A stretch of 64,000 bases of DNA from Flavobacterium sp. 1. Its GTDB lineage: Bacteria; Bacteroidota; Bacteroidia; Flavobacteriales; Flavobacteriaceae. The first letter of the stretch is position 1. Every line of letters starts with the position of its first letter. The notes under the pieces were generated by a model, which worked only from the letters and a program-made list of their open reading frames with translations, searched no databases and was not told where the DNA came from. The position numbers and the translations under genes are program-made. Shown here piece by piece: positions 16,190 through 26,000 of this stretch. The DNA lies in assembly GCF_002797935.1 (NCBI RefSeq), contig NZ_PGER01000001.1, positions 3,410,001 to 3,474,000 on the forward strand. The letters are read 5' to 3'.

Positions 16190-18304
16190 CTAATAATCAA
16201 AATACCAATTAAACACATCTGATCTAAACCCAACAGTAAACCAAGTTGTCTGTTCTTTAAAAACAGCTGCAGTATTAGCTGTTGGATCAAAATTTCTAAA
16301 TAAAAAATTACCAAAAAATTTAAAATTTGTAGCTGGATTAACTAGATAACCCACTTGAACATCGGCAATAAAAATACTTGTTTTATTTCCCTGTCCAACT
16401 TTGACCCCAGTGTCAGCATATCTATTTTCATCATAGTCTCTATAAATATTTCCGCCATAATTAGATTTAGCTCCTGAATCTGCAAAATCGAAACCGCGAG
16501 TGCCAATTGTAAACTTAGTATTAGCATAAAATCGGTCTTTATTATAATATCCTAACAAAACCAATTCCTGAAAATTCCCTCCCCATTGGTGACCCAAACT
16601 CTGGTTGTTATGAGCATAATTGGTAATTGGCTCACTATGGGAGTACACATAAGGGCGTACATGATTAAACTCTAGCTGCAGGGTTAAATTATCAACATTA
16701 AAAGCCTTGAAATATTTTGTCCCAAACTGATAACCTAATTTATTTTTCCAGCTTCCTTTTCCTGCAAAAATATCCCCCGTAGAAAACTCATCAATAAGAA
16801 GCTGTGCATAAAGATTGACCTGATTATTCCATTTGTATTTAGAAGTCAGTCCCAAAAGAGCATTACCGCTTTTGGAAGAAGAAGAAAACTCAACAGCACG
16901 ATAAAACACAATTGGATTTACAAAATTAGCATCAAAACCTCTTCCATTTGTATTGGTCCAAACTACGGATTCAAAGAAGCCTAAGTTCAGTCTATTGGAT
17001 GCATTCCAGCTCAAATAATGATTCACGGCATATTTTGAAGCATAAGTTTTGTCTACTGTAACTTCGGGACGCACATCCTTTAGCCATATATAGTCAACAG
17101 TATATTTTATTTTCCAAAAATTGGCATTAATCTTAAAAAAAGGATAAGGACTGCTTCCGTCACTTAATAATAAAGAACGATAGCCGTCTCCAATAAAATT
17201 TTTGCCATAACCCAACTGCAGATCTAAAAACTTAGCCGCATTATATGAAATATTGGCATCTGCCAAAGGAAAATCATAAGAATCTGTATTGTATTGTTTA
17301 GCAATACCTATCCCTGGAACAATTGCAGGATTCCCCCCTGATGGCTTTATCGAATTAGCATACACGTTATAATAATCGGCAAAACGCCCTTGACTTTCAT
17401 AAAAAGTCGTCGTGAAATTAAAACGAGATCCCAAACCTCCTTTAAAATTAAGAGCTCTTGTATTTACATAAGTGTAATCACTTTTACTAGGATTAGAAAT
17501 TCCGCCTTGAACATTAAATAAAAAATTCACAGCAAACCAATACCCTTCTCCTTGAATTTCTGCTAAATTTTCATTCCACGTTTTTCGTCCCCACCAGCTC
17601 GTTTTATTTTTCATTAAACTAGCATTGACTTTTTGAAAATTATAATATTTCTCCACCTCAGAATAAGTGTAAGGCTTTGAGGCTGTATGATTATTACTCC
17701 CTACTTTATTCATTTCCTCATCAAATTCAGCATAATAACTATGAGAAAAAGGAATATTTAAATGACTTGTAAATTGAGGATTATCAAAACGCTTGTAAAC
17801 AATACTGTCTAATTCTGTTAAACCAGCATTGACATTGATATTTTCCTTTTTAGCTTTTGCAACAGCGGCAATTTCTTCGGGAGATAATAGTGGTATCGCA
17901 ATACTTAGATTAAATTTCGAATAAGTTGGATTACCGTTATAAGTTGGAGGATCAATAGTCGGAAAGTCTCCAAAAACTCTTTTTGTTTCAATTATTAGCT
18001 CCTCGTTATTTGAAGTCACAAATAAGACCTTAAACTTCCCAGAATCACTAACTTCAAAAAGCACTTTTACAGTACCTTTATATTGATTTTGCTTCAATTT
18101 TTCAGGTACTTTAAAATTATTATACACTAATTGCTGCACTTCATTATAAAAACAATTTTCTAAATCCTGATGTTCTAAATTTTTACAATTTAAAAAAACA
18201 GGAAATCGTTCATCCAAAGATTCTGAAGCCTTATTACTCGGAGTTTGTGCATTTATTACAAATGCAGAAAAAATTAAAAGAAAAGTTAGTGCTTTTTTAA
18301 TCAT
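16190..18304 (-). CDS. remB: Gliding motility protein RemB
   Basis: From the ATG at 18304 the product is 704 residues with a Sec signal peptide (ends near VINAQ). An N-terminal TonB-C-like domain (KYKGTVKVLFEVSDSG-like, about 85-150) is followed by a long C-terminal region of alternating aromatic/polar strands (about 260-704). That region has the look of an outer-membrane beta-barrel and ends in an aromatic residue pair. It matches what I recall of F. johnsoniae RemB, whose mutants are defective in gliding. The gene order with deoC, VanZ, gcvH and sprA is also that of F. johnsoniae as I remember it. The longer frame to 18355 would overlap deoC and precede the signal peptide. Confidence 0.8.
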   Translation of the reverse strand: MIKKALTFLLIFSAFVINAQTPSNKASESLDERFPVFLNCKNLEHQDLENCFYNEVQQLVYNNFKVPEKLKQNQYKGTVKVLFEVSDSGKFKVLFVTSNNEELIIETKRVFGDFPTIDPPTYNGNPTYSKFNLSIAIPLLSPEEIAAVAKAKKENINVNAGLTELDSIVYKRFDNPQFTSHLNIPFSHSYYAEFDEEMNKVGSNNHTASKPYTYSEVEKYYNFQKVNASLMKNKTSWWGRKTWNENLAEIQGEGYWFAVNFLFNVQGGISNPSKSDYTYVNTRALNFKGGLGSRFNFTTTFYESQGRFADYYNVYANSIKPSGGNPAIVPGIGIAKQYNTDSYDFPLADANISYNAAKFLDLQLGYGKNFIGDGYRSLLLSDGSSPYPFFKINANFWKIKYTVDYIWLKDVRPEVTVDKTYASKYAVNHYLSWNASNRLNLGFFESVVWTNTNGRGFDANFVNPIVFYRAVEFSSSSKSGNALLGLTSKYKWNNQVNLYAQLLIDEFSTGDIFAGKGSWKNKLGYQFGTKYFKAFNVDNLTLQLEFNHVRPYVYSHSEPITNYAHNNQSLGHQWGGNFQELVLLGYYNKDRFYANTKFTIGTRGFDFADSGAKSNYGGNIYRDYDENRYADTGVKVGQGNKTSIFIADVQVGYLVNPATNFKFFGNFLFRNFDPTANTAAVFKEQTTWFTVGFRSDVFNWYFDY

Positions 18305-18320
18305 TTTATTTTGTGTAAAA

Positions 18321-19064
18321 TCAATATTTCGAAGAAGTTTCTTCTCCGTTTGCAATAGCTTTAGCTCCCGATGTGCCTATACGTTTCACTCCAAGCTCAA
18401 TCATTTCTACAGCTTCTTTATAAGTCCGTACGCCGCCAGCTGCTTTTACCAGAAGCGGTGCCGCATTTTGAAGCATTATTGTAATTGAAGCAACAGTAGC
18501 ACCATTAGGCAGATCATTTTCTGTTTTATAAAAACCTGTTGATGATTTTACAAAAACAGAATTATATACTTCTGATTTAAAATTGGCAACCACCACATTT
18601 CTAATCAATGTAGTTAATTCAGCAATTAGTTTATCATTAAGTGCCGCTACTTCAATAATCCATTTTACCGTTTTATTATTATCAAGTCCAAGCTGAGTCC
18701 CTTTTAAAATTTCATCTTTAACCGAATCAACATCACCAGCCTTAAAAGCTTCATAATTACAAACGTAATCTAATTCGTCAGCTCCATTTTGAATGCATTC
18801 AAGGGCTTCATCTAGCTTTTTGGCTATAGAAGATGTTCCTTCCGGGAAATCAATAACAGTCCCTATTAAAACTTTTGAATCAGCATCAACGATCATTTTT
18901 TTTGCCAAAGCAACCCTCTCCGGACGAATCATTATTAACTTAAATTCTTCGTCTATAGCTTCTTGAATAAAACCTTGTGCCACAGCTTCATTTTCGTTTT
19001 CACTTAAACCAGCCTGACTGTTCGTTTTTAAATAGGTAGAATCTAAATAATTTTTAATATTCAT
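18321..19064 (-). CDS. deoC: Deoxyribose-phosphate aldolase
   Basis: Class I aldolase of 247 residues from the ATG at 19064 (the frame continues two codons to a TTG). The Schiff-base lysine is in VFVKSSTGF (about 172-180) and the second catalytic Lys in LVKAAGGVRT (about 205-214). The N-terminal YLDSTYLK and central ADELDYVCNY also fit. It cleaves 2-deoxyribose 5-phosphate to acetaldehyde and glyceraldehyde 3-phosphate in deoxynucleoside salvage. It is followed at 16 bp by remB, so the two may be co-transcribed although functionally unrelated. Confidence 0.94.
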   Translation of the reverse strand: MNIKNYLDSTYLKTNSQAGLSENENEAVAQGFIQEAIDEEFKLIMIRPERVALAKKMIVDADSKVLIGTVIDFPEGTSSIAKKLDEALECIQNGADELDYVCNYEAFKAGDVDSVKDEILKGTQLGLDNNKTVKWIIEVAALNDKLIAELTTLIRNVVVANFKSEVYNSVFVKSSTGFYKTENDLPNGATVASITIMLQNAAPLLVKAAGGVRTYKEAVEMIELGVKRIGTSGAKAIANGEETSSKY

Positions 19065-19089
19065 TTTCAAAATTTAAGAAATTAAAAGC

Positions 19090-19123
19090 CAAAATTACAT
19101 TATTCGAATGAAATGGCATCAAA
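19090..19123 (-). promoter_or_regulatory. Candidate promoter of deoC-remB
   Basis: On the minus strand, TTTG (19123-19120) and TAATTTTG (19097-19090) are separated by 22 bp, close to the Bacteroidota -33/-7 arrangement. The -7 box lies 26 bp before the deoC ATG. Confidence 0.5.
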
Positions 19124-19140
19124 CAAGTCTCAATAGAAAC

Positions 19141-19160
19141 AAAAAACCCACCGAAGTGGG
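19141..19160 (-). terminator. Intrinsic terminator after the VanZ gene
   Basis: Read leftward: CCCAC, loop TTCG, GTGGG, then six Ts. The UUCG tetraloop makes this a very stable hairpin. It starts 3 bp after the VanZ stop. Confidence 0.85.
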
Positions 19161-19162
19161 AA

Positions 19163-19555
19163 TTAATTTTTTAATATTGATTTTAAAACATTGAATTTAT
19201 TACAAATCAGCACTGATAAAACAGCCAATACAGCTCCTGTTAAATTGGCCAAAACATCTGCAACATCAGCATGCCTTGTTATCGTAAACAATTCCTGCAA
19301 TATCTCGATTAATATTCCAAATACAAACGAAAATAATAACGAAAGCATTAAAGGTTTCAAATCGTATTTAAATTTAAACTGCTTCCTAAAAAACAAAAAC
19401 CAAACGAAAGTAAACACGAAATGAAAAAAAGTATGAATACATTTATCAATACCCGGAATATTTACAACTGGAAGGTCGCTAGATTTTACCAAGCAAAAAT
19501 AAGCTATTACTCCTGCCCAAAACAAAGCAACTAAAAACAGAATATATTTAGGCAC
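19163..19555 (-). CDS. VanZ family membrane protein
   Basis: A 130-residue protein with four TM helices. VanZ-like features are the early [10 protein letters not shown], the [17 protein letters not shown] segment (conserved D-K-x-x-H-x-x-x-F) and [32 protein letters not shown], with the E-x-x-Q and D-x-x-N pattern. Some VanZ proteins confer low-level teicoplanin resistance; most have no known role. It starts with GTG inside the end of gcvH (8-bp overlap), so it is translationally coupled to it. The terminator at 19141-19160 closes the transcript. Confidence 0.85.
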   Translation of the reverse strand: MPKYILFLVALFWAGVIAYFCLVKSSDLPVVNIPGIDKCIHTFFHFVFTFVWFLFFRKQFKFKYDLKPLMLSLLFSFVFGILIEILQELFTITRHADVADVLANLTGAVLAVLSVLICNKFNVLKSILKN

Positions 19556-19928
19556 CTATAAGCTCTTTATATGCTTCATCCGAAAGCAATTCTTCTATTT
19601 CAGAAGGATTAGAAATTTTTACCTTAATCATCCATCCATCACCATAAGGATCAGCATTTACACTTTCAGGAGTACTTTCTAAAGCATCATTGAAAGCAAT
19701 AATTTCTCCAGATAACGGAAGAAATAAATCAGATACAGTTTTTACAGCCTCAACCGTACCAAAAACCTCATCTTTATCCAAAGTCTGATCTAATGTTTCA
19801 ACCTCAACATATACAATATCTCCTAATTCTTTTTGCGCAAAATGTGTAATTCCCACGGTTGCAATATCGCCTTCAAGACTTACCCATTCGTGATCTTTTG
19901 TGTACTTTAAATTTGCTGGTATGCTCAT
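19548..19928 (-). CDS. gcvH: Glycine cleavage system H protein
   Basis: The 126-residue protein has the canonical H-protein sequence: YTKDHEWV at the N-terminus, GDIVYVEVE, and the lipoylation site [14 protein letters not shown] with Lys63. The C-terminal [14 protein letters not shown] is also typical. It carries the aminomethyl group between the P, T and L proteins of the glycine cleavage system; none of those is encoded in this window. It lies downstream of sprA's unrelated neighbour set and has its own -7 box at 19975-19982. Confidence 0.96.
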   Translation of the reverse strand: MSIPANLKYTKDHEWVSLEGDIATVGITHFAQKELGDIVYVEVETLDQTLDKDEVFGTVEAVKTVSDLFLPLSGEIIAFNDALESTPESVNADPYGDGWMIKVKISNPSEIEELLSDEAYKELIGA

Positions 19929-19974
19929 AAAATGATAATTGATAATTAATAATTATTTTTTGCACAAATGTAAC

Positions 19975-19982
19975 AATCTTAT
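19975..19982 (-). promoter_or_regulatory. Candidate -7 box for gcvH
   Basis: The minus strand reads TACATTTG, an exact match to TAnnTTTG. It lies 47 bp upstream of the gcvH ATG, in the 81-bp gap after the sprA stop. Confidence 0.45.
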
Positions 19983-20009
19983 GTACAATTAGGATTAGAT
20001 TTTTGAAAA

Positions 20010-23000
20010 TTAATTTCCAAAATTATAACGGAAAGTAAATCCTGAACTAATATTGGTTAAAGGAAATGAAGTCGAAATAACTGGTTTAGAAAAAGAATGA
20101 TTATAATAAAATATTATCGTCAAATTTTTACTCAAAGAATAATCCGCTGTAGTATTCAATGTCCATATATTTTGACCGCCTCCCAATTGATTGTTATCAT
20201 AATCTAAGTAGCGCACAATGGTTTGGCTGTCTCTATAAGTCAAATCGGCTTTTATATTAATATCACTTTTTATAATACCTGTTGGATTGTCCGCCAACTT
20301 GGAGGAAAAAACCACGTCTTTAATTCTATACCCCAGCCCAACTACATACTCAACTCCATGCACTTCGGTCAATAAATTATTATCAAAACTCATAGACAAA
20401 GCCCTGTCTCTATTTATCTGAGTTAACAATTTAAACGAATTTTTTAGTTCAAAATCGATACGCACTAAAGGATTAAATTGTTCTACCAAAGTAACATTAG
20501 ACATAATAGTCGGGCTATAATAATTACCGCTGTCATCTAATCCATTAGGATCCTTAGTATAATTAAAATTCGATCTAAAAGAATTAACCGTATATGATGC
20601 TTTATAATTTTGAGTCAAAGAAAATCGCTTAAAGGTTTTCTTAAAAAATTCATATCGCATTAATCCATTATATGTAATTCTCCAATTGGGTACTGGAAAG
20701 CTTTTAAAAATATCAAAAGAAACTTTATCAGCGCTATTTCCGGAATAGGCAGCCAAAAACGAAGGCAATAAAACCGCCTGGCTTGAGCCAGAAAAACCAA
20801 GCGGAAAGCCTTTGGAATCAAGATTGGCTGGGTTAGTAATATCTATTCCTCTTTCTACTGCAAGCCTATTCGCCACCGTAAGCCTGTTATTTCTAAACTC
20901 ATCAAAAGCTGTAGACCTTACTTCATTACTAGTTGAAAAAGAAGTCTTTATTAAAACCGCTGAAATGGAGAATATTCCATAATTATACGGTGATCTAGAA
21001 TTATAATTACCATTTGACACATCATACTGTTCTGAAAAATTTTCAGAATAAGAGCGGTCAGCCAACAAATCAATTTTAAGATCCGGAATTATTTCTAAAT
21101 TAGCAGATCCTTTAAATTCCTGCTTATTTACAGTGGTATAATTTTGATTAAACTCCTGATATGTGGTTAACCAGCCCCTTTTAGCAGCCTCAAAACGCAC
21201 ATCACTTTGACTTCCAAAAACAAAACCTAATGTTGGCTTAGATGATCCGAAAAAACCAACGCTTGGCGTATATCCAGGCAAAACAGTTCCCTGATTTTCT
21301 GTAAACGTCAGCTGAATGTTTTTTATACTTGTCAGCACTCCTTTTAAACCTTCAACAAACTGATTTTGATTGATTTTTTTCAGAGGATCAGCTTTTACAA
21401 TCTTTTCTCCTGGTTTTGGAGGAGCCACAGGCTTAGGTTTACTGGTAACTGCTCCTTTACCGATCCCTAGATATTTATACAGGGTTTCCATGTTGAAAGC
21501 GGTATTAAAAGTGCTCGATTTAGCATTTTGCACCGTATTCCCTAAATCATAAGACTCGCCTCCAATAGATATATCACTTAACGCCGTAGAAGATTTTTGC
21601 CAGCTGTAATCTCCTGTATAAGAATAATTAGCTTTTACAAAACCTAAAACTGGAATTTTATTCAGCGGTATTTCATAATTCAAAATAAACTGCTGCATAT
21701 GAAAATTAGCAGTTCCCGTATCCAAATAACCATCCCAAATAGTTACATTATCAATCGGCTCGTCAAATTCGTCCAAATAATTTTTGACTATATTCCTAGA
21801 AGCGGCCGTATAATTTATTTTTAAAGATTTAGTCAAATTAAAGTTAAACCCATATTGGTAATTAAATCCAAAATTCCTTCTGAACAAAGGCTCAAAACCA
21901 ATCCCGATATCTTCAACTTGTCTAAACTGCTGTTCATTATTCTGTCTGACCACATTGGTGCTAAAAGTGACACTGGATGGCAAATAATTAAAATTAAGAT
22001 CACTTAAAAACTTCCAATACGCGCTTTTTTTCATAAACTTCGTTTTTTGAAAAGGCTCTACTGGTTTTGGCTGAAATGCAAAAGCATAATCCAATGTTGT
22101 TCGGGACTGCTGATCAATATTTTTTTCTATTTCAAAATCATGACGCTCTACTTCATTGTAATATTGTGAAAAAGTAAAGTTCTCTACATCATAAGGCATA
22201 GGTTTTTTCTCTGCGCTTCTGTCTTTTCGTACACCAATTAAATTGATGCTTTTTCTCTTAGTGTAATCTATAGCCTGCGTCAACTTAGCTTTTCTTTCAG
22301 CTTCAGTATCAGCATCGTCCAAAACTTGTTTCAGCTTAATATCTTCATAAAAAGGATCATATTCCGGCTTAATAATTTCTTCTCCTATTGAATAATTAAA
22401 TGGTAAATTAATCCCCCATTTTTTAGGCAAAAATCTTCCGAGATTAATATTTGTCACTATATTGTACTGCTGAATATCTTCTCTGCTTCTTTCATTTGGA
22501 CCTTGTTCGATTGTTCCAAAACCAAAGTCTTTTATATTTCCGGTCATTGAAACTGTGGCTAAATCAGCAAAATTAGTATCAATATTTAACAAAGCCGCTA
22601 TTCCGCCTTTATTATCCATATCAGCTAAACGAAGTTCATTGAACCAAACTTCTCCTTTAATATCCTGATGGGGTTCATTACTTTTAACCCCAAGCATAAT
22701 ATTCCGAATCAAACCTAAATTTGGATTCCCTTTTATCCCTAAACGAAGCTTACCGTCACCGTCTCCTCCTTCTACATTTGGATCATCATCTGAATAATAA
22801 ATTCCATCAGCCGGCAAAGCAGTCTTGTCAATTTTTAAAGACTTTAATTTTAAATCTGTTAATAACGCTAAAGACAAATCGATTTCATTATCTGTTGGCC
22901 AAACTAAATCGGCATTAATCGGCGGACAGTTTTTATCTCCCGAAGAAGAAGCTGCAGTTACCTTTAACGGAATTTCTATTTGATAAAAATCATTCGAATA

Positions 23001-26000
23001 ATCAGCCCCTATACGCAGGAAAGCAACCATTTGATTATCTTTTAATACTGTTTCAAACGGTAAAGATTCGGCGTGCAAAAACATTTTGAGCTTATTATAC
23101 TGACGCATATCAATATTAAAGCTTTTGAAAGCACCACGACCATCCAAAGGTTCTAAACCTCCTCCAGAAATCCGCATAGACAAAGATTGCTCGTCCTGAT
23201 TGATAACCGTATTATTATTATATAATTGTTCCCTTTTAACACTAGGCGGGCTTACATAATTAATTGGACATTTATTAGAATTCTCTTCAATATTAACCGA
23301 AGCTGTTTCAAAAACAGTTGCATCATCACCAACATTTAAATCATTAGAATCTAATGAATTTGCATAACGTCGCCACTCTCCGCGCATTAAATCCAAAGCT
23401 CCAAAACGCAAAGTAACCTTATCTGTAAAATTGGTCATAAACATTCTCATAAAACGGATTGACCTAAAATCTGAAATTTTCCCAATAGTATCCTGAGGCT
23501 GAGAAATTGGAATTTTAAACTGAATCCACCTAGCATCAGTAGTAGATCCGTTTGGCAGTGTTATGACTGTATTGCGTTCGTCCGAAATATAATTTTGACC
23601 CACCTTCATATCCGGTTTCATATCAATACTATATTCATAATACGCATTAATCGTGTTCATCGTGTTATCTCTATTCACATCCTCAACATCTGGAATTGTT
23701 GTAGAACCTCTATTTGGCGAATTGATATTGACAGTTGAATTATTCTCTACCCCATTATAATTTTTATACCGGTCAAGCACACTTCCTTTAGTATTCTGAT
23801 AATAAGTATAATCATCTGCGGCAGGATCGGAATCAGATGCATAATTGGTGTATACTTTTGCTTCATCTTTTGACGCAAGCCCATCAAAACCAATATCCTG
23901 ATTAGTTCTATTTCCTTCATTGTTATCAAACGCATAAATTAAAGATTGAGAAGCAGGTGCATTACCCCAAACTGGTGCTGGATTTACTAAAACCTGATCC
24001 GGTCCAAAACCGTTTTCATAAACTTTACGGCCGTCTTTCAAAACATCTTCAGAGATTTCTCCTAGATTAAAATAAATTTTACCTGAATTTGTATTTGATG
24101 TTTTCCCTGCTCCAACATAAGGATCCATAACCCAAAACTGAATATACTCAACGTTACTTTGCTCAAAATTTGTAGAACTCAACGACCTCACAATTCCCCC
24201 ATAATTTTCATTAGGCGTATCTCCTACATTCAAATTATTGTTATAAGGACCGCGCTCTTTTGGATAATAGCTCAAATCTAATGTGTTCACAACAAGTGAC
24301 TGCCCTTGAGCAATATCTGTTAATGGGTACAGCTCTTCACTATAAACTCTCCTTGTTGCGTTCGTAGACAAATCATCATTTGTTATTCCTGATGGTTTTG
24401 AAGTGTAAAAAACAGGATCTATAGAATACCAAGACAGTTTTGCTCTTTTAAAACCATAGTCCAGTCCTTCTAAATTACCATTAAAATTATAGGCACTTCT
24501 ATTACTATTTGCCGGCGTAGAAGATAAAGTCCATGCATAAGGGGAACGCAAATCTATTGAGGACTGAGAACTTTCAAAATCATCAACATATATGGTAGAT
24601 TCGCCTTGAAACTTGTCACCTTTGGATGCATTGGGCATCAAATAAGCAAACTCACCGCTTACTGCAATAGATGAAGGAGCATCTGTATCTATATTAGGCA
24701 GTTTATTAACCAAACGAGTAAAAAATGGAACCTGAGAAGAATAATTTCCATGCAGCCCAAATATGCTGTTATCAACAGATTCTTGACCATAACTGGATTT
24801 TTGGGTAAACGGCTTTTCTTTCAGATTCAAAAAAGTAGCGCCGACCATAAAATTTTCTGAAATTAAATGATCTACATTCACACCAAAAAATCTTCTCGTT
24901 TGCTGTCCAAAAACAGAATTGTTTTCCAGCGAAATTTCAATTGGAGTATTCGAAGCCTGTAACGAAGGATCAAGAATCTGAACTTTTCCCAATTGATAAT
25001 TAACACTATAATCTACTCCCTCTACCAAAACCCTGCCTGCCGCTGTAACTTTTACAGAACCTAAAGGAACATTGAAAGCGCCTATTGGAATTCCATCCCC
25101 GCCGACAGATTTATACTTTCCACGCAAAAGAAATTTATTCAGCTCTGGGTATTGAATTGCCTTTGCCTGCGTTACTCTGTACATATAAGGGTTCACATAT
25201 TTTTTTTGATTATCATTATAAGTTGTCACATCATTATAATCCTCCGCAGAACCCTGAGTTTTCAGTTTAGAAAACAACAATTGCCCAAAAGGCTCTTTAG
25301 TAGTAAAAATCAATCTCCCGTTTTGAGAATCTACAGTCATACCCGGAATAAAATCAAAAAAGCCATCCCCGCCTGTCTGCGGATCATTATTGTAATTCAG
25401 CTTATCTAAGTTAAGCACTTTTAGCAAAGTAGTGTTTTCGACTGTATTTTCGGGAGTTGGGTTTGACGGAAAAGGAGTGCCTGCAACAGGTGTTATATAA
25501 TTTAATGCCGATGGATTTTTATATAAAATATTAAGTCTAAAATCTTCTTGAACCAACTGATAAGCTCCCTGTATTTGATAAATATTTTTCATCATCAGAT
25601 TCCAAACAGGATTGGCAACATTTGTCAAACTGCTTTTTAGCATTTTCAAAATTAAAGTCTGGGAAATAACCGTTTGATTGGAGGGTTGATTTCCCCCAAC
25701 AACAGTGGCTTCAACACCATCATTCCCAAATTCCCCTACTTGGTACACTTTGTCTCCAATAGAATACTGATAGGCAACCGCCAAAATCTCGTCATTTCCT
25801 AATCGCTGCTGCAACGAAATATAACCCAATTGTGCATTAAAAGTATATTCGTTAGGCAATAACTTTCTCGCGTTCTCTAACTTTGAATAATCCTGTCCTT
25901 CGCTAACACTAATAGAAGAAGAAAATCCTTCCTTAGCAGTTACAATTTCCCTAATATTATCATTCAAATAACCCGCATTAGTCTTAATTAAAGCTGGATC

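Noticed and set aside
18304..18355. Longer start for remB
   Set aside because: The added residues overlap deoC and precede a typical signal peptide that begins at the inner ATG (18304).
22721..25409. Plus-strand open frames of 60-85 residues inside sprA
   Set aside because: They lie antisense to a well-supported 2395-residue gene, have low-complexity compositions and no family features.
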